From assembly GCF_907164915.1 (NCBI RefSeq), contig NC_061870.1, positions 28,991,348 to 29,055,347 on the forward strand: 64,000 bases of DNA, given 5' to 3'. This DNA comes from Impatiens glandulifera (lineage: Eukaryota; Streptophyta; Magnoliopsida; Ericales; Balsaminaceae). Made by a program: the position numbers and the translations under genes. This document shows, in pieces, positions 60,691 to 64,000 of the stretch (positions are counted from its first letter, which is position 1; each line of letters starts with the position of its first letter). The notes below the pieces were generated by a model. The model worked only from the letters and a program-made list of their open reading frames with translations. It searched no databases and was not told the origin of the DNA.

Positions 60691-63100
60691 TATATTATAT
60701 ACTTTATCAAATTATGTAAAAAAATAATTTAATTATATAAATAATAATTTAAATTTAAAATATATTTAATAATAAATTATAATATTAATAAAAATATTAA
60801 AATACATATAAAAAATAATTGGATTTAAATTGTAAATTATGTTTGTCTAGAAAAAAATAGATAGATTAACTTGAAATTTAAACTTCAAATCAGAATAACT
60901 AGCATACATATTTTTCAAAATAATTTCAAACAAATTAACAATTATTTTATTTTATTATTAAATATATAATTCATTTCATTCAATAAAATATTATTTATTT
61001 TAAAAAATATAATTTATCATTATATAATAATACAATTTTTAAGGGTTAGAATTTATTATAAATAAGATTATTTTAATATTATAATTCAGTGTTTGAAGTG
61101 ATTTTTAATTATATTTATATATTTTTTTAAACAAGACCTTGAATATTAAACAATTAAATAAAAATAAAATAAAAATAGTAAATGAATAAAATTATAATTT
61201 TAAAATATTAATACGTTGATAAAAAATAATAATACAATTTTGTTGCTATAAAATTTAATTTTATATTAATATAAAATCATTCTCTTTATATTTTTTTTTC
61301 TACATATAAAAGAGGTAATAATATCATTAATTTTAACTAATAAATTAATAAAAAAATATTATCAAACAAATTTGTATTTAAAAATAATTTTCTCTTTATC
61401 TCTATCTAGTTTTAAATTCAAATCTCAATATTTGTTCTTAATCCTTATAGTTTTTTTTATTAATTTTCATTTTTCTTTTATATTTTATTATTATATTTTT
61501 TCTTATTTATTTAATTATATATAATTAATATATATAAAATTATTAAAAATGTATAGGAATATACCTACTACATATTCAAGATGGATACATTTAACTTTTT
61601 TAAGTTAACTTTTTTTTTAACTACATATTTAAGATGGATACATGAGCAATTTCTTAAAAAAATAAAATAATATAAAATCACAATGCATTTGCGTTAATCA
61701 CCCATTCACTTGCCAGTTACCATCATTTTTACTTTTTAGGGTCATTTCTTCAAATTTCAAATTTTGTGGCTCTAATTTACTAGAATTATCATTTTCCAAA
61801 AAATTAATATACAATAAATAAAGAGAGTAAAATATTAATTATTTCTTACTTTTCTATTTAATTATTTTTTATGATAATTAAAATTTAAAATTATATATCA
61901 ATAAAAACTTAGAAAGTAATTTATTAATAAAATATATTTTTAAATTAATTTTTTTTTAATTTAAGTCATTTATTGATTGAAAAAATATATAATTGTAGAC
62001 CTCACAATTTATACCCAATTTATAATTTAAACATTAAATAATTTTAATAAAATAAATATTATGAATAAATGAAACAAATTAAAATGGACTTAAATTAAAA
62101 TGAATCTTATCTATTTAAATTAATTTTATTTACAAACTAAAGTAAAGAAAAAAAAATGTGAACACCAAATCAAACTAAGCCTATGCAAGGAAAAACACAA
62201 ATACCCCTAAACTAAACATAGCTCAATGTGAAAAATCACCTAACCCAAACCAAATAGTACAAATTTATGATAAGGATGTAAATAAACCAACCAAAACCGT
62301 TTAAATTAAACTAAATCGTCCAAACTAGATGCATTACAATTTCATTTTTACCTAATCGTCACAACAGTTCAGTTTCTCGGTTTAACACCACTGGAACCGC
62401 TCAAATCGTTAACTGACCAAATATTTAAAAGGTAATAATTAAATAAAACGGGAACAAAAATCGAATCTTAAACCGACAACGATGAGTAATGTATAATAAA
62501 TATTATGTCATAACAGGCATCTCAACGAATGATAATAATATAATATCATAAACTTAAATATTTGTTAGTAGACTATAAAAAAATATTAAATAATATTAGT
62601 AGTAAATAAATTTAATATTAAATTTATTAACTCATTTTTGTTTAATAAAAAAAATCTTAATATAATGTATTTGTGTTTTGAAAATTATTTAGTGATTCAT
62701 TAATTGTATTAATCAATCCCATGATCTCATTCATAATATTTGTATATATTTTGTTTAAATGGTTTTATCAGAATTTCATTAAAAACCCAAAACATAGGAG
62801 GATCAAAAATTAAAACTAGACAAACATTAACTGTGATTATAAGATGACAAATAAACGACCCTAGAATTTTTGAACGGTAACAATCAAACAACAGTATAAA
62901 CAAATATTACAATTAACGTTCCCAACCTTTGTTGTTATTTTCATATTTGTCTTATGGACCATGTTGCTTTCTTCCACCCTTCCTCGTTCATACTTCATAA
63001 AAGATGATTGAATTATAGCAGATGATGATGCATGTCTGCTCTAATAACTTTTCTCTATTTTAATTTTGCGTGTTTCAGGATCAACAACCCTAGTTTCTTC
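60691..63100. other. Intergenic, very AT-rich
   Basis: No coding region. The sequence near 61555-61640 (GTATAGGAATATACCTACTACATATTCAAGATGGATACAT-like) repeats part of 58830-58870, indicating a dispersed repeat. Confidence 0.5.
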
Positions 63101-64000
63101 ATTATTCTTCTCCTCTATTATTTTTTTGCTTTATTATTTTTCTTATTCTTCTTCCTTGTCTTTAGATTGAACTTCTTCAGAATTCTCTGTTTTTTAATTT
63201 CATTATTTTCTTCCTTCTCTGATTCTTCCTTACTTTCTTTCTCTACAGTTTCCTCATTTTTGTATACTTTATCACTGTCTTTGACTTTTACAATATGCTC
63301 TTTCATTCTTAATTCCTCCGTTTCATTTTTCTGCTTTTCCGCTACCTAAGTTTTCAGGAATTTATGCTCTTTCTCATTTGATGTTGGAAAGTATTGCAGA
63401 AAGTATACATGTTTGGCCTCCATTCATATGAGATTTCTATGACTGTGGACTTTTCCTTCATGTCAACAATTGTAATATTTTTTGGTGATGTATTTTGAAA
63501 ATGCATTTCAATGCTTATTCTAGCAAAAGTAAGGTGTTCTATTTCTTCTGTAACTGGGTCGATATATAATGGTTTCCCTAATATACTAGTAAAGTGACTT
63601 AGAGCTTCTACATTATACCTGTGTGCTGGGATGTTTCTAAGCTTGAACCATATTTTGACTGTTTCCTTTGGCTTGCTTAGAAAACACAATTATTCAGACC
63701 ATCACTTCAACTTCATACAGTTGAATCCAATATAAGTATGTCCAATTTTTAAAATATCATCCAAGTTTGTTTCCCTCTTGAATTGCAGAAAATAGAGATC
63801 ATGGATGTTTGTAGAAACCTTCTTCAGTCCCTTCTGCTCACATTATTTCATTAATGCTTCTTGGGTGATTGGGAAAGATACACGGTTCTTTCCTATGTAG
63901 ACCCAATAAGTACATTTTATCATTTTTTGACTCATTTCTCCTCTACTTCACTGGTCAATTTAAATTCAAAAAGAGAGTTGAGAATCTCGACTTTGTTTTT
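63100..64000 (-). pseudogene. LINE ORF1 fragment (DUF4283 plus zinc knuckle region)
   Basis: Runs off the right edge. Readable pieces: FLQFKRETNLDDILKIG, then KIWFKLRNIPAHRYNVEAL, SHFTSILGKPLYIDPVTEE, FARISIEMHFQN and VIEISYEWRPNMYTFCNTFQH. This is the DUF4283 plus CCHC-like order of plant LINE ORF1 (nucleic-acid-binding protein), followed by a Lys/Glu-rich tail (63118-63306). In-frame stops near 63690-63705 and a damaged zinc site show it is dead. Confidence 0.7.

Noticed and set aside
63032..63349. 105-codon hydrophobic plus-strand frame
   Set aside because: Phe/Leu-rich translation is the reverse of a Lys/Glu-rich LINE ORF1 tail, not a membrane protein.

Overview
The window is nuclear DNA of a dicotyledonous plant. 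The evidence is a strongly AT-rich background with long (AT)n and (TAA)n tracts, GT-AG introns, plant-only protein families (GATL, CSLC, class III peroxidase, PUB-ARM, UGT), and Copia, MULE, LINE and MITE debris. No bacterial-type feature (operon, Shine-Dalgarno site, CRISPR) was seen. The species cannot be fixed from sequence alone.

Left part, 0-24 kb, is gene-bearing. It holds a GT8 galacturonosyltransferase-like gene (+) convergent with a four-exon DUF760 plastid protein gene (-), a TMEM45/DUF716 membrane protein (-), a single-exon U-box/ARM E3 ligase (+), a two-exon class III peroxidase (-), a four-exon small plastid protein (-) with a long hairpin in its last intron, and a four-exon CSLC xyloglucan glucan synthase (-). 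Three of these (GATL, CSLC, peroxidase) act on cell-wall polymers, but nothing shows that they are co-regulated. Spacers hold direct repeats and a decayed LINE.

Middle part, 24-39 kb: a long spacer with a GC-richer stretch (27-29.5 kb), two splice-compatible orphan exons, a broken poly(ADP-ribose) glycohydrolase copy, a seven-exon NHL-repeat membrane protein (-) and a two-exon UGT90A-like glycosyltransferase (-).

Right part, 39-64 kb, is transposon-dominated. It holds an internally deleted LTR element with target-site duplication (TSD) AATTG, a small MITE, and two tandem three-exon UGT91-like genes (-). The DNA between the two genes holds a roughly 860-bp foldback, a 440-bp MITE with a 9-bp TSD, a decayed FAR1/MULE transposon and a structurally complete Copia element. 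The Copia element has two 329-bp LTRs differing at one base, TSD GATAG and one open 1363-codon gag-pol frame. It sits in the 3' flank of the second UGT, so it landed after the UGT duplication. The right end is AT-rich spacer and a decayed LINE ORF1.

I found no clearly new biochemical system. The best leads are the intronic hairpin, the recent Copia with a doubled zinc knuckle, the UGT91 pair with an altered PSPG box, the nested transposon history, and the PARG pseudogene lying between orphan exons. Exon borders were worked out by hand from GT/AG sites, reading phase and family similarity. No database search was run.
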